This document shows, one piece after another, positions 57,401 to 64,000 of a DNA stretch of 64,000 nucleotides. The notes beneath the pieces were generated by a model. The model saw only the letters and a program-made list of their open reading frames with translations, did no database searches and had not been told where the DNA came from. Position numbers and translations under genes: made by a program. Source of the stretch: Steromphala cineraria (lineage: Eukaryota; Mollusca; Gastropoda; Trochida; Trochidae); contig OU744728.1 in NCBI GenBank assembly GCA_916613615.1, positions 34,308,450-34,372,449 on the forward strand. The letters run 5' to 3'. Within the stretch, counting starts at the first letter, position 1. Each line of letters opens with the position of its first letter.

Positions 57401-57803
57401 CCAGAAACTGTCATTCTGTATCAATTCTAGAATACTATAGCGCATAATTGTTTTATAAGTTTGTACAAAGTCATAGATAGATAGATTGTCTTTATTTCCT
57501 CCAAGATTGAAGATTACATGAGTACATTCAAATAGTTAAATAGTTTAATATGCAGGTATATAAGTTTGTACAAAGTCATATGATCAGGGGCAAGACAAAA
57601 AAAATTAAACCTGTAGGTAAGCTTCAGTGTGAACCACAAGAGTTACTTCCCTTGCTTTAGCCGTCTCTACTAATGTATTTGGGTATATATAGTGCTATTC
57701 AGTTGCTTACTGTTGCAGAGAAGAGGAGGGAAACCCTCTTGTGGTCGACTACCAGCCAGAAAACATGAAGAGGCAGGATCGCGTCAACTCGTGGTTCAGT
57801 AAG
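39398..57803 (+). CDS. FTSJ3: FTSJ3 / Spb1-type pre-rRNA 2'-O-ribose methyltransferase (12 exons, C-terminus beyond window)
   Basis: Nucleolar SAM-dependent methyltransferase that modifies pre-rRNA ribose in large-subunit assembly (family Spb1/FTSJ3, RrmJ fold). Exons 39398-39464, 46753-46905, 46998-47077, 47181-47280, 48189-48501, 51310-51418, 53700-53800, 53948-54028, 54200-54307, 54442-54577, 56190-56410 and 57719-57803 join in phase to 1554 nt = 518 codons. The SAM-binding motif DLCAAPGGW is at about residues 52-60, and the catalytic tetrad expected for the fold is complete: K31, D117, K157 and E192. After the catalytic domain come the DUF3381-like helical region (exons 6-8), acidic coiled segments (exons 9-11) and a motif ending NSWFSK, equivalent to human NLWFSK. 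The Spb1 C-terminal domain (about 320 more residues in human) must lie past 64,000. Confidence 0.95.
39820..39880 (+). repeat. Short interstitial telomere-like TTAGGG stretch
   Basis: TTAGGGTTAGG, GGTTTAGGGTTAGGG and GTTAGGGTA occur within 60 bp, 360 bp into FTSJ3 intron 1. It is degenerate. Confidence 0.7.
40282..40458. mobile_element. Foldback MITE with about 57 bp inverted arms
   Basis: CCGCCGCATAGTCGAA and AAAAAAGTGCATCCATCACT on the left recur as the reverse complement on the right (to 40,458), separated by about 60 bp. In FTSJ3 intron 1. Confidence 0.85.
40556..41627 (+). mobile_element. Tandem-repeat element, family B, with nested MITE
   Basis: Starts ATACCACCGCTACGACGTAG, has (CCGT)n at 40,605, about four units of about 140 bp (CTATATGGTGCTGTGGTGCC) and closes with GTATGTGAGCCGCGCTCAC, a GC hairpin. 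A 164 bp MITE is inserted at 41,260. Confidence 0.85.
41260..41423. mobile_element. pogo/Tigger-type MITE nested in a tandem-repeat element
   Basis: CAGTCGAACCT...AGGTTCGACTG ends, with TA on both sides; 164 bp. It interrupts a repeat unit of the surrounding element at TATGGAAGTA, so it is the younger insertion. Confidence 0.85.
41690..42400 (+). repeat. Degenerate repeats with GTATCCAAGGGTTAAA core and 58 bp sub-array
   Basis: Scattered TATCCAAGGGTTAAA...GATTGTCG units at 41,690, 41,930, 41,980, 42,050 and 42,370, with a four-unit sub-array of about 58 bp (42,130-42,360) containing CATTCCGTACATGATAGATT. The core is the reverse complement of the 46.1 kb array. Confidence 0.75.
42703..44290 (+). 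mobile_element. Pearl-like element (family A), longest copy, 11 units
   Basis: Begins AGAGCCAGTGGCTCTG, has about 11 units of about 145 bp, (GGAC)n at 44,215 and closes with GGCCAGATGAGCTAAAAA. The two ends hold a 12 bp inverted pair, AGCTCATCAGGC and GCCAGATGAGCT, with one mismatch. Confidence 0.9.
44291..46127. other. FTSJ3 intron 1, otherwise unremarkable
   Basis: AT-rich intron. Apart from the 171 bp MITE, it holds scattered CGTAGA/TCTACG phrases (44,790-44,850 and 45,520-45,580) that also occur at 39,540; they may be ends of a decayed element. Confidence 0.45.
45102..45272. mobile_element. TA-flanked MITE, 171 bp
   Basis: Inverted ends CTGTATTCGAC / GTCGAATACAG with TA at each side; the interior has AAGCGCCC and GGGCGCTT inverted motifs. 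In FTSJ3 intron 1. Confidence 0.85.
46128..46424 (+). repeat. 29 bp minisatellite in FTSJ3 intron 1, about 10 copies
   Basis: Units contain CCCTTGGATACATTCAAGAT and CTTATTAAA, 330 nt upstream of exon 2. The same core occurs reverse-complemented near 41.9-42.4 kb. Confidence 0.95.
46753..46905 (+). CDS. FTSJ3: FTSJ3 exon 2 (SAM-binding motif)
   Basis: Encodes [19 protein letters not shown] and [20 protein letters not shown]. It holds catalytic Lys31 and SAM motif I. A 7.3 kb intron precedes it. Confidence 0.97.
46998..47077 (+). CDS. FTSJ3: FTSJ3 exon 3
   Basis: Encodes [18 protein letters not shown], then ITTEKCKQ, matching human VDLVPIKPLPNVVTLQQD. Confidence 0.95.
47181..47280 (+). CDS. 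FTSJ3: FTSJ3 exon 4 (catalytic Asp)
   Basis: Encodes [20 protein letters not shown] and [13 protein letters not shown]. Asp117 of the LNDGAPNVG motif is the second tetrad residue. Confidence 0.96.
47281..48188. other. FTSJ3 intron 4, nothing recognised
   Basis: Plain AT-rich intron with no repeat or RNA gene that I can support. Confidence 0.5.
48189..48501 (+). CDS. FTSJ3: FTSJ3 exon 5 (catalytic Lys and Glu)
   Basis: Encodes [39 protein letters not shown] and ends RPEKKKR. It holds Lys157 and Glu192 of the tetrad. GC-rich compared with the flanking introns. Confidence 0.97.
49008..50097 (-). mobile_element. Tandem-repeat element, family C, full copy
   Basis: Reverse orientation: TTGTCCCCTGCCGCAATGCG end, (CCGT)n at 49,053, six units of about 150-170 bp (TTACGCAGACACCAGTCACT, TTCAAATTT(A/G)GTCACAGCCT) and GGCAAACACTTGTTTT end. 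Units carry TGACCTTGACC-type motifs. In FTSJ3 intron 5. Confidence 0.85.
50364..50527. mobile_element. Palindromic foldback, 78 bp arms, core GTGGCGCAGCCAC
   Basis: Arms starting AGACTATTTCATTGTTTTTG and ending in the complement pair almost fully; the centre is GTGGC-GCA-GCCAC. Lies in FTSJ3 intron 5. Confidence 0.85.
51310..51418 (+). CDS. FTSJ3: FTSJ3 exon 6
   Basis: Encodes [19 protein letters not shown] and [10 protein letters not shown], aligned with human EGYAEGDLTLYHRT. The donor GTACGT follows, and a 41 bp tandem array begins about 80 nt downstream. Confidence 0.93.
51500..52482 (+). repeat. 41 bp minisatellite in FTSJ3 intron 6, about 24 copies
   Basis: Units contain CACATGTCAGTATGGCAGTG and TTTGTTATGTCTGTG. 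None of the three plus frames holds a stop, and the period is not a multiple of three, so all three stay open for more than 350 codons. These are not genes. Confidence 0.95.
52483..53022 (-). mobile_element. Pearl-like element (family A), minus orientation, FTSJ3 intron 6
   Basis: Reverse-complemented copy with about three units; its closing end (GGCCAGATGAGCT) is missing, and it starts directly where the 41 bp minisatellite stops. Confidence 0.85.
53700..53800 (+). CDS. FTSJ3: FTSJ3 exon 7
   Basis: Encodes [20 protein letters not shown] and [13 protein letters not shown], aligned with human IRVCCQDIRVLGRKEL. Confidence 0.93.
53948..54028 (+). CDS. FTSJ3: FTSJ3 exon 8
   Basis: Encodes [18 protein letters not shown], aligned with human SLLNWRTKLRRYV. 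Confidence 0.92.
54200..54307 (+). CDS. FTSJ3: FTSJ3 exon 9 (acidic)
   Basis: Encodes [20 protein letters not shown], an acidic coiled segment equivalent to the Glu-rich stretch in human FTSJ3. Confidence 0.9.
54442..54577 (+). CDS. FTSJ3: FTSJ3 exon 10
   Basis: Encodes [19 protein letters not shown], then [20 protein letters not shown], aligned with human RERVELKMDLPG. Confidence 0.92.
54612..55965 (+). repeat. 43 bp minisatellite in FTSJ3 intron 10, about 31 copies
   Basis: Units contain CCTCGATTTCACCTCAGTTG and TCTCTAGGGTACA, with two alternating sub-variants (CACTACTTCC and CAGTCATTCC). It begins about 35 nt after the exon 10 donor. Confidence 0.95.
56190..56410 (+). CDS. FTSJ3: FTSJ3 exon 11 (acidic)
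   Basis: Encodes [19 protein letters not shown] and [18 protein letters not shown], parallel to the human [20 protein letters not shown] region. The acceptor (TTGAAG) is weaker than the others, so the left edge could shift slightly. Confidence 0.85.
57470..57530 (-). mobile_element. Possible LINE 3' tail
   Basis: On the minus strand GGAGGAAATAAAGACAATCT followed by (ATCT)n resembles the end of non-LTR retrotransposons that finish in short tandem repeats. No reverse transcriptase is present. Confidence 0.35.
57719..57803 (+). CDS. FTSJ3: FTSJ3 exon 12, last exon in window
   Basis: Encodes [17 protein letters not shown], then RVNSWFSK, matching human NPLLVPL...NLWFSK. Its last 21 nt and donor are repeated about 100 times in the following 5.8 kb. 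Confidence 0.93.
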
Positions 57804-60800
57804 GTCAGTACATCGGACATCAGCTTTTCAACTCGTGGTTCAGTAAAGTCAGTCAGTCAGTACATCGGACATCAGCTGAATAGGGTCAACTCGTGGTTCA
57901 GTAAGTTCAGTCAGTCAGTACATAGGACATCAGCTGAATAAGGTTAACTCGTGGTTCAGTTAGGTCAGTCAGTCAGTACATCGGACATCAGCTGAATAGG
58001 GTCAACTCGTGGTTCAGTAAGTTCAGTCAGTCAGTACACAGGACATCAGCTGAATAAGGTTAACTCGTGGTTCAGTTAGGTCAGTCAGTCAGTACATCGG
58101 ACATCAGCTGAATAGGGTCAACTCATGGTTCAGTTAGGTCAGTCAGTCAGTACACCGGACATCAGCTGAATAGGGTCAACTCGTGGTTCAGTTAGGTCAG
58201 TCAGTCAGTACACAGGACATCAGCTGAATAGGGTCAACTCATGGTTCAGTATGGTCAGTCAGTCAGTACATCGGACATCAGCTGAATAGGGTCAACTCGT
58301 GGTTCAGTAAAGTCAGTCAGTCAGTACATCGGACATCAGCTGAATAGGGTCAACTCGTGGTTCAGTTAGGTCAGTCAGTCAGTACATCGGACATCAGCTG
58401 AATCAGTGGTTCAGTATGGTCAGTCAGTCAGTACATCGGACATCAGCTGAATCGGGTCAACTCGTGGTTCAGTAAGGTCAGTCAGTCAGTACACCGGACA
58501 TCAGCTGAATAGGGTCAACTCGTGGTTCAGTTAGGTCAGTCAGTCTGTACATCGGACATCAGCTGAATAGGGTCAACTCATGGTTCAGTTAGGTCAGTCA
58601 GTCAGTACATCGAACATCAGCTGAATAGGGTCAACTCGTGGTTCAGTAAGGTCAGTCAGTCAGTACATCGGACATCAGCTGAATCGGGTCAACTCATGGT
58701 TCAGTAAAGTCAGTCAGTCAGTACACAGGACATCAGCTGAATAGGGTCAACTCGTGGTTCAGTAAGGTCAGTCAGTCAGTACACAGGACATCAGCTGAAT
58801 CGGGTCAACTCGTGGTTCAGTAAGGTCAGTCAGTCAGTACATCGGACATCAGCTGAATAGGGTCAACTCGTGGTTCAGTAAGGTCAGTCAGTCAGTACAC
58901 CGGACATCAGCTGAATAGGGTCAACTCATGGTTCAGTTAGGTCAGTCAGTCAGTACATCGGACATCAGCTGAATAGGGTCAACTCGTGGTTCAGTAAGGT
59001 CAGTCAGTCAGTACATCGGACATCAGCTGAATAGGGTCAACTCATGGTTCAGTAAGGTCAGTCAGTCAGTACACAGGACATCAGCTGAATAGGGTCAACT
59101 CATGGTTCAGTTAGGTCAGTCAGTCAGTACATCGGACATCAGCTGAATCTGGTCAACTCGTGGTTCAGTAAGGTCAGTCAGTCAGTACATCGGACATCAG
59201 CTGAATAGGGTCAACTCGTGGTTCAGTAAGGTCAGTCAGTCAGTACACAGGACATCAGCTAAATAGGGTCAACTCATGGTTCAGTTAGGTCAGTCAGTCA
59301 GTACACCGGACATCAGCTGAATAGGGTCAACTCGTGGTTCAGTTAGGTCAGTCAGTCAGTACACAGGACATCAGCTGAATAGGGTCAACTCATGGTTCAG
59401 TATGGTCAGTCAGTCAGTACATCGGACATCAGCTGAATAGGGTCAACTCGTGGTTCAGTAAGGTCAGTACATCGGACATCAGCTTTTCAACTCGTGGTTC
59501 AGTAAAGTCAGTCAGTCAGTACATCGGACATCAGCTGAATAGGGTCAACTCGTGGTTCAGTAAGTTCAGTCAGTCAGTACATAGGACATCAGCTGAATAA
59601 GGTTAACTCGTGGTTCAGTTAGGTCAGTCAGTCAGTACATCGGACATCAGCTGAATAGGGTCAACTCGTGGTTCAGTAAGTTCAGTCAGTCAGTACACAG
59701 GACATCAGCTGAATAAGGTTAACTCGTGGTTCAGTTAGGTCAGTCAGTCAGTACATCGGACATCAGCTGAATAGGGTCAACTCATGGTTCAGTTAGGTCA
59801 GTCAGTCAGTACACCGGACATCAGCTGAATAGGGTCAACTCGTGGTTCAGTTAGGTCAGTCAGTCAGTACACAGGACATCAGCTGAATAGGGTCAACTCA
59901 TGGTTCAGTATGGTCAGTCAGTCAGTACATCGGACATCAGCTGAATCGGGTCAACTCGTGGTTCAGTAAAGTCAGTCAGTCAGTACACAGGACATCAGCT
60001 GAATAGGGTCAACTCGTGGTTCAGTAAGGTCAGTCAGTCAGTACACAGGACATCAGCTGAATCGGGTCAACTCGTGGTTCAGTAAGGTCAGTCAGTCAGT
60101 ACATCGGACATCAGCTGAATAGGGTCAACTCGTGGTTCAGTAAGGTCAGTCAGTCAGTACACCGGACATCAGCTGAATAGGGTCAACTCATGGTTCAGTT
60201 AGGTCAGTCAGTCAGTACATCGGACATCAGCTGAATAGGGTCAACTCGTGGTTCAGTAAGGTCAGTCAGTCAGTACATCGGACATCAGCTGAATAGGGTC
60301 AACTCATGGTTCAGTAAGGTCAGTCAGTCAGTACACAGGACATCAGCTGAATAGGGTCAACTCATGGTTCAGTTAGGTCAGTCAGTCAGTACATCGGACA
60401 TCAGCTGAATCTGGTCAACTCGTGGTTCAGTAAGGTCAGTCAGTCAGTACATCGGACATCAGCTGAATAGGGTCAACTCGTGGTTCAGTAAGGTCAGTCA
60501 GTCAGTACACAGGACATCAGCTAAATAGGGTCAACTCATGGTTCAGTTAGGTCAGTCAGTCAGTACACCGGACATCAGCTGAATAGGGTCAACTCGTGGT
60601 TCAGTTAGGTCAGTCAGTCAGTACACAGGACATCAGCTGAATAGGGTCAACTCATGGTTCAGTATGGTCAGTCAGTCAGTACATCGGACATCAGCTGAAT
60701 AGGGTCAACTCGTGGTTCAGTAAGGTCAGTACATCGGACATCAGCTTTTCAACTCGTGGTTCAGTAAAGTCAGTCAGTCAGTACATCGGACATCAGCTGA

Positions 60801-63592
60801 ATAGGGTCAACTCGTGGTTCAGTAAGTTCAGTCAGTCAGTACATAGGACATCAGCTGAATAAGGTTAACTCGTGGTTCAGTTAGGTCAGTCAGTCAGTAC
60901 ATCGGACATCAGCTGAATAGGGTCAACTCGTGGTTCAGTAAGTTCAGTCAGTCAGTACACAGGACATCAGCTGAATAAGGTTAACTCGTGGTTCAGTTAG
61001 GTCAGTCAGTCAGTACATCGGACATCAGCTGAATAGGGTCAACTCATGGTTCAGTTAGGTCAGTCAGTCAGTACACCGGACATCAGCTGAATAGGGTCAA
61101 CTCGTGGTTCAGTTAGGTCAGTCAGTCAGTACACAGGACATCAGCTGAATAGGGTCAACTCATGGTTCAGTATGGTCAGTCAGTCAGTACATCGGACATC
61201 AGCTGAATCGGGTCAACTCGTGGTTCAGTAAAGTCAGTCAGTCAGTACATCGGACATCAGCTGAATAGGGTCAACTCGTGGTTCAGTTAGGTCAGTCAGT
61301 CAGTACATCGGACATCAGCTGAATCAGTGGTTCAGTATGGTCAGTCAGTCAGTACATCGGACATCAGCTGAATCGGGTCAACTCGTGGTTCAGTAAGGTC
61401 AGTCAGTCTGTACATCAGACATCAGCTGAATAGGGTCAACTTGTGGTTCAGTAAGGTCAGTCAGTCAGTACACCGGACATCAGCTGAATAGGGTCAACTC
61501 GTGGTTCAGTTAGGTCAGTCAGTCTGTACATCGGACATCAGCTGAATAGGGTCAACTCATGGTTCAGTTAGGTCAGTCAGTCAGTACATCGAACATCAGC
61601 TGAATAGGGTCAACTCGTGGTTCAGTAAGGTCAGTCAGTCAGTACATCGGACATCAGCTGAATCGGGTCAACTCATGGTTCAGTAAAGTCAGTCAGTCAG
61701 TACACAGGACATCAGCTGAATAGGGTCAACTCGTGGTTCAGTAAGGTCAGTCAGTCAGTACACAGGACATCAGCTGAATCGGGTCAACTCGTGGTTCAGT
61801 AAGGTCAGTCAGTACATCGGACATCAGCTGAATCTGGTCAACTCGTGGTTCAGTAAGGTCAGTCAGTCAGTACATCGGACATCAGCTGAATAGGGTCAAC
61901 TCGTGGTTCAGTAAGGTCAGTCAGTCAGTACACCGGACATCAGCTGAATAGGGTCAACTCGTGGTTCAGTAAGGTCAGTCAGTCAGTACATCGGACATCA
62001 GCTGAATAGGGTCAACTCATGGTTCAGTAAGGTCAGTCAGTCAGTACACAGGACATCAGCTGAATAGGGTCAACTCATGGTTCAGTTAGGTCAGTCAGTC
62101 AGTACATCGGACATCAGCTGAATCTGGTCAACTCGTGGTTCAGTAAGGTCAGTCAGTCAGTACATCGGACATCAGCTGAATCGGGTCAACTCGTGGTTCA
62201 GTAAGGTCAGTCAGTCAGTACATCGGACATCAGCTGAATAGGGTCAACTCGTGGTTCAGTAAGGTCAGTCAGTCAGTACACCGGACATCAGCTAAATAGG
62301 GTCAACTCATGGTTCAGTTAGGTCAGTCAGTCAGTACACCGGACATCAGCTGAATAGGGTCAACTCGTGGTTCAGTTAGGTCAGTCAGTCAGTACACAGG
62401 ACATCAGCTGAATAGGGTCAACTCATGGTTCAGTATGGTCAGTCAGTCAGTACATCGGACATCAGCTGAATAGGGTCAACTCGTGGTTCAGTAAAGTCAG
62501 TCAGTCAGTACATCGGACATCAGCTGAATAGGGTCAACTCGTGGTTCAGTTAGGTCAGTCAGTCAGTACATCGGACATCAGCTGAATCAGTGGTTCAGTA
62601 TGGTCAGTCAGTCAGTACATCGGACATCAGCTGAATCGGGTCAACTCGTGGTTCAGTAAGGTCAGTCAGTCTGTACATCAGACATCAGCTGAATAGGGTC
62701 AACTTGTGGTTCAGTAAGGTCAGTCAGTCAGTACACCGGACATCAGCTGAATAGGGTCAACTCGTGGTTCAGTTAGGTCAGTCAGTCTGTACATAGGACA
62801 TCAGCTGAATAGGGTCAACTCATGGTTCAGTTAGGTCAGTCAGTCAGTACATCGAACATCAGCTGAATAGGGTCAACTCGTGGTTCAGTAAGGTCAGTCA
62901 GTCAGTACACCGGACATCAGCTGAATAGGGTCAACTCATGGTTCAGTTAGGTCAGTCAGTCAGTACATCAGACATCAGCTGAATAGGGTCAACTCGTGGT
63001 TCAGTAAGGTCAGTCAGTCAGTACATCGGACATCAGCTGAATCGGGTCAACTCATGGTTCAGTAAAGTCAGTCAGTCAGTACACAGGACATCAGCTGAAT
63101 AGGGTCAACTCGTGGTTCAGTAAGGTCAGTCAGTCAGTACACAGGACATCAGCTGAATCGGGTCAACTCGTGGTTCAGTAAGGTCAGTCAGTCAGTACAC
63201 AGGACATCAGCTGAATCGGGTCAACTCGTGGTTCAGTAAGGTCAGTCAGTCAGTACATCGGACATCAGCTGAATCTGGTCAACTCGTGGTTCAGTAAGGT
63301 CAGTCAGTCAGTACACAGGACATCAGCTGAATAGGGTCAACTCGTGGTTCAGTAAGGTCAGTCAGTCAGTACACCGGACATCAGCTGAATAGGGTCAACT
63401 CATGGTTCAGTTAGGTCAGTCAGTCAGTACATCGGACATCAGCTGAATAGGGTCAACTCGTGGTTCAGTAAGGTCAGTCAGTCAGTACATCGGACATCAG
63501 CTGAATAGGGTCAACTCGTGGTTCAGTGAGGTCAGTCAGTCAGTACATCAGACATCAGCTGAATCAGTGGTTCAGTATGGACAGTCAGCTGC
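57783..63592 (+). repeat. 58 bp minisatellite carrying the FTSJ3 exon 12 donor, about 100 copies
   Basis: Units of about 58 bp repeat GTCAACTCGTGGTTCAGTAA(G), the last 21 nt of exon 12, followed by the donor GTCAGT and intron sequence ending ATCAGCTGAATAG. Many units have TTAG, TATG or TAAA before the GT, and some lose it (TAAGTT). It fills the rest of intron 12 inside the window. Confidence 0.97.
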
Positions 63593-64000
63593 ACCAGCAA
63601 CAGCTACACAAGTGTCCTCCAAGTTACTGAGTGCACTAGCAATGGGTTCACATTAAAATTGTGAGCTGCATTGGGCAGTCACAACCTCGTTAAACTCCTA
63701 ATCATGTCACATTATTATTACCCGATAAAGTTTGTCATATAACTTTAACAAAACAATTTGACATTTTGATATTGACCCAACCAGAACAAGGATAGTGAAC
63801 ATATTTACAAAAGTATCTCACAATTCCAAATGAGATAATTTTGTGTATCTTTACACTTCAATTTGAAACTGAAACTAATGATGCGAAGAAATGGTGATAT
63901 TGACACTGAAACAAATCATTCTAAGCAATTGTTATATTAGCACATTTGCATAATATTGATTGATAACTTTGCATGAGTGAAAAAATAATTGAGTTAGAAG
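63593..64000 (+). other. FTSJ3: FTSJ3 intron 12, unique sequence after the array
   Basis: The 58 bp array ends near 63,592 and AT-rich sequence follows to the window edge with no exon. The remaining FTSJ3 exons should follow. Confidence 0.6.

Overview
This is a eukaryotic, AT-rich, intron-rich window. It most likely comes from a lophotrochozoan, and a bivalve or other mollusc is the best guess. The protein sequences are close to animal EIF3C and FTSJ3. The non-coding DNA is packed with mollusc-style non-autonomous repeats: elements with internal tandem repeats of roughly 125-150 bp, short ACGG/CCGT microsatellites and GC-rich terminal hairpins. The species call is inference. There are no bacterial, plasmid or CRISPR features.

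Two genes account for essentially all the coding sequence, and they are arranged head to head. EIF3C (translation initiation factor 3 subunit c) is on the minus strand in 18 coding exons from 38,294 down to 16,142. The exons join in phase to 879 codons plus stop, and a polyadenylation signal follows at 15,733-15,738. FTSJ3 (the Spb1-type pre-rRNA 2'-O-ribose methyltransferase) starts on the plus strand at 39,398. Twelve coding exons (518 codons) are visible to 57,803, and the C-terminal half lies beyond the right edge. The start codons are 1.1 kb apart, with a dyad ETS/GABP-like site beside the FTSJ3 start, which suggests a shared bidirectional promoter for two genes of ribosome production and use.

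Layout: 1-14.1 kb is gene-poor and holds tRNA-derived fragments, foldback and terminal-inverted-repeat elements, two tandem-repeat elements and a CpG-rich ACGT-motif block. 14.1-15.5 kb is one copy of a 1.3 kb hairpin-ended repeat, and a second near-identical copy sits in an EIF3C intron at 30.1-31.5 kb. 15.7-38.3 kb is EIF3C, 38.3-39.4 kb is the shared promoter region, and 39.4-64 kb is FTSJ3 with a 7.3 kb first intron full of mobile elements.

The most unusual signal is a set of minisatellites built on splice junctions. In EIF3C the arrays at exons 2, 5 and 16 each repeat the 3' splice site together with the first 5 to about 27 nt of the exon. In FTSJ3 a 5.8 kb array of about 100 units repeats the last 21 nt of exon 12 together with its 5' splice donor. 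One of these arrays (exon 2, 42 bp = 14 codons) stays open in the true frame for its nearest three copies, so alternative acceptor use could add 14-residue blocks. All gene models were read by hand from the sequence, without database searches.
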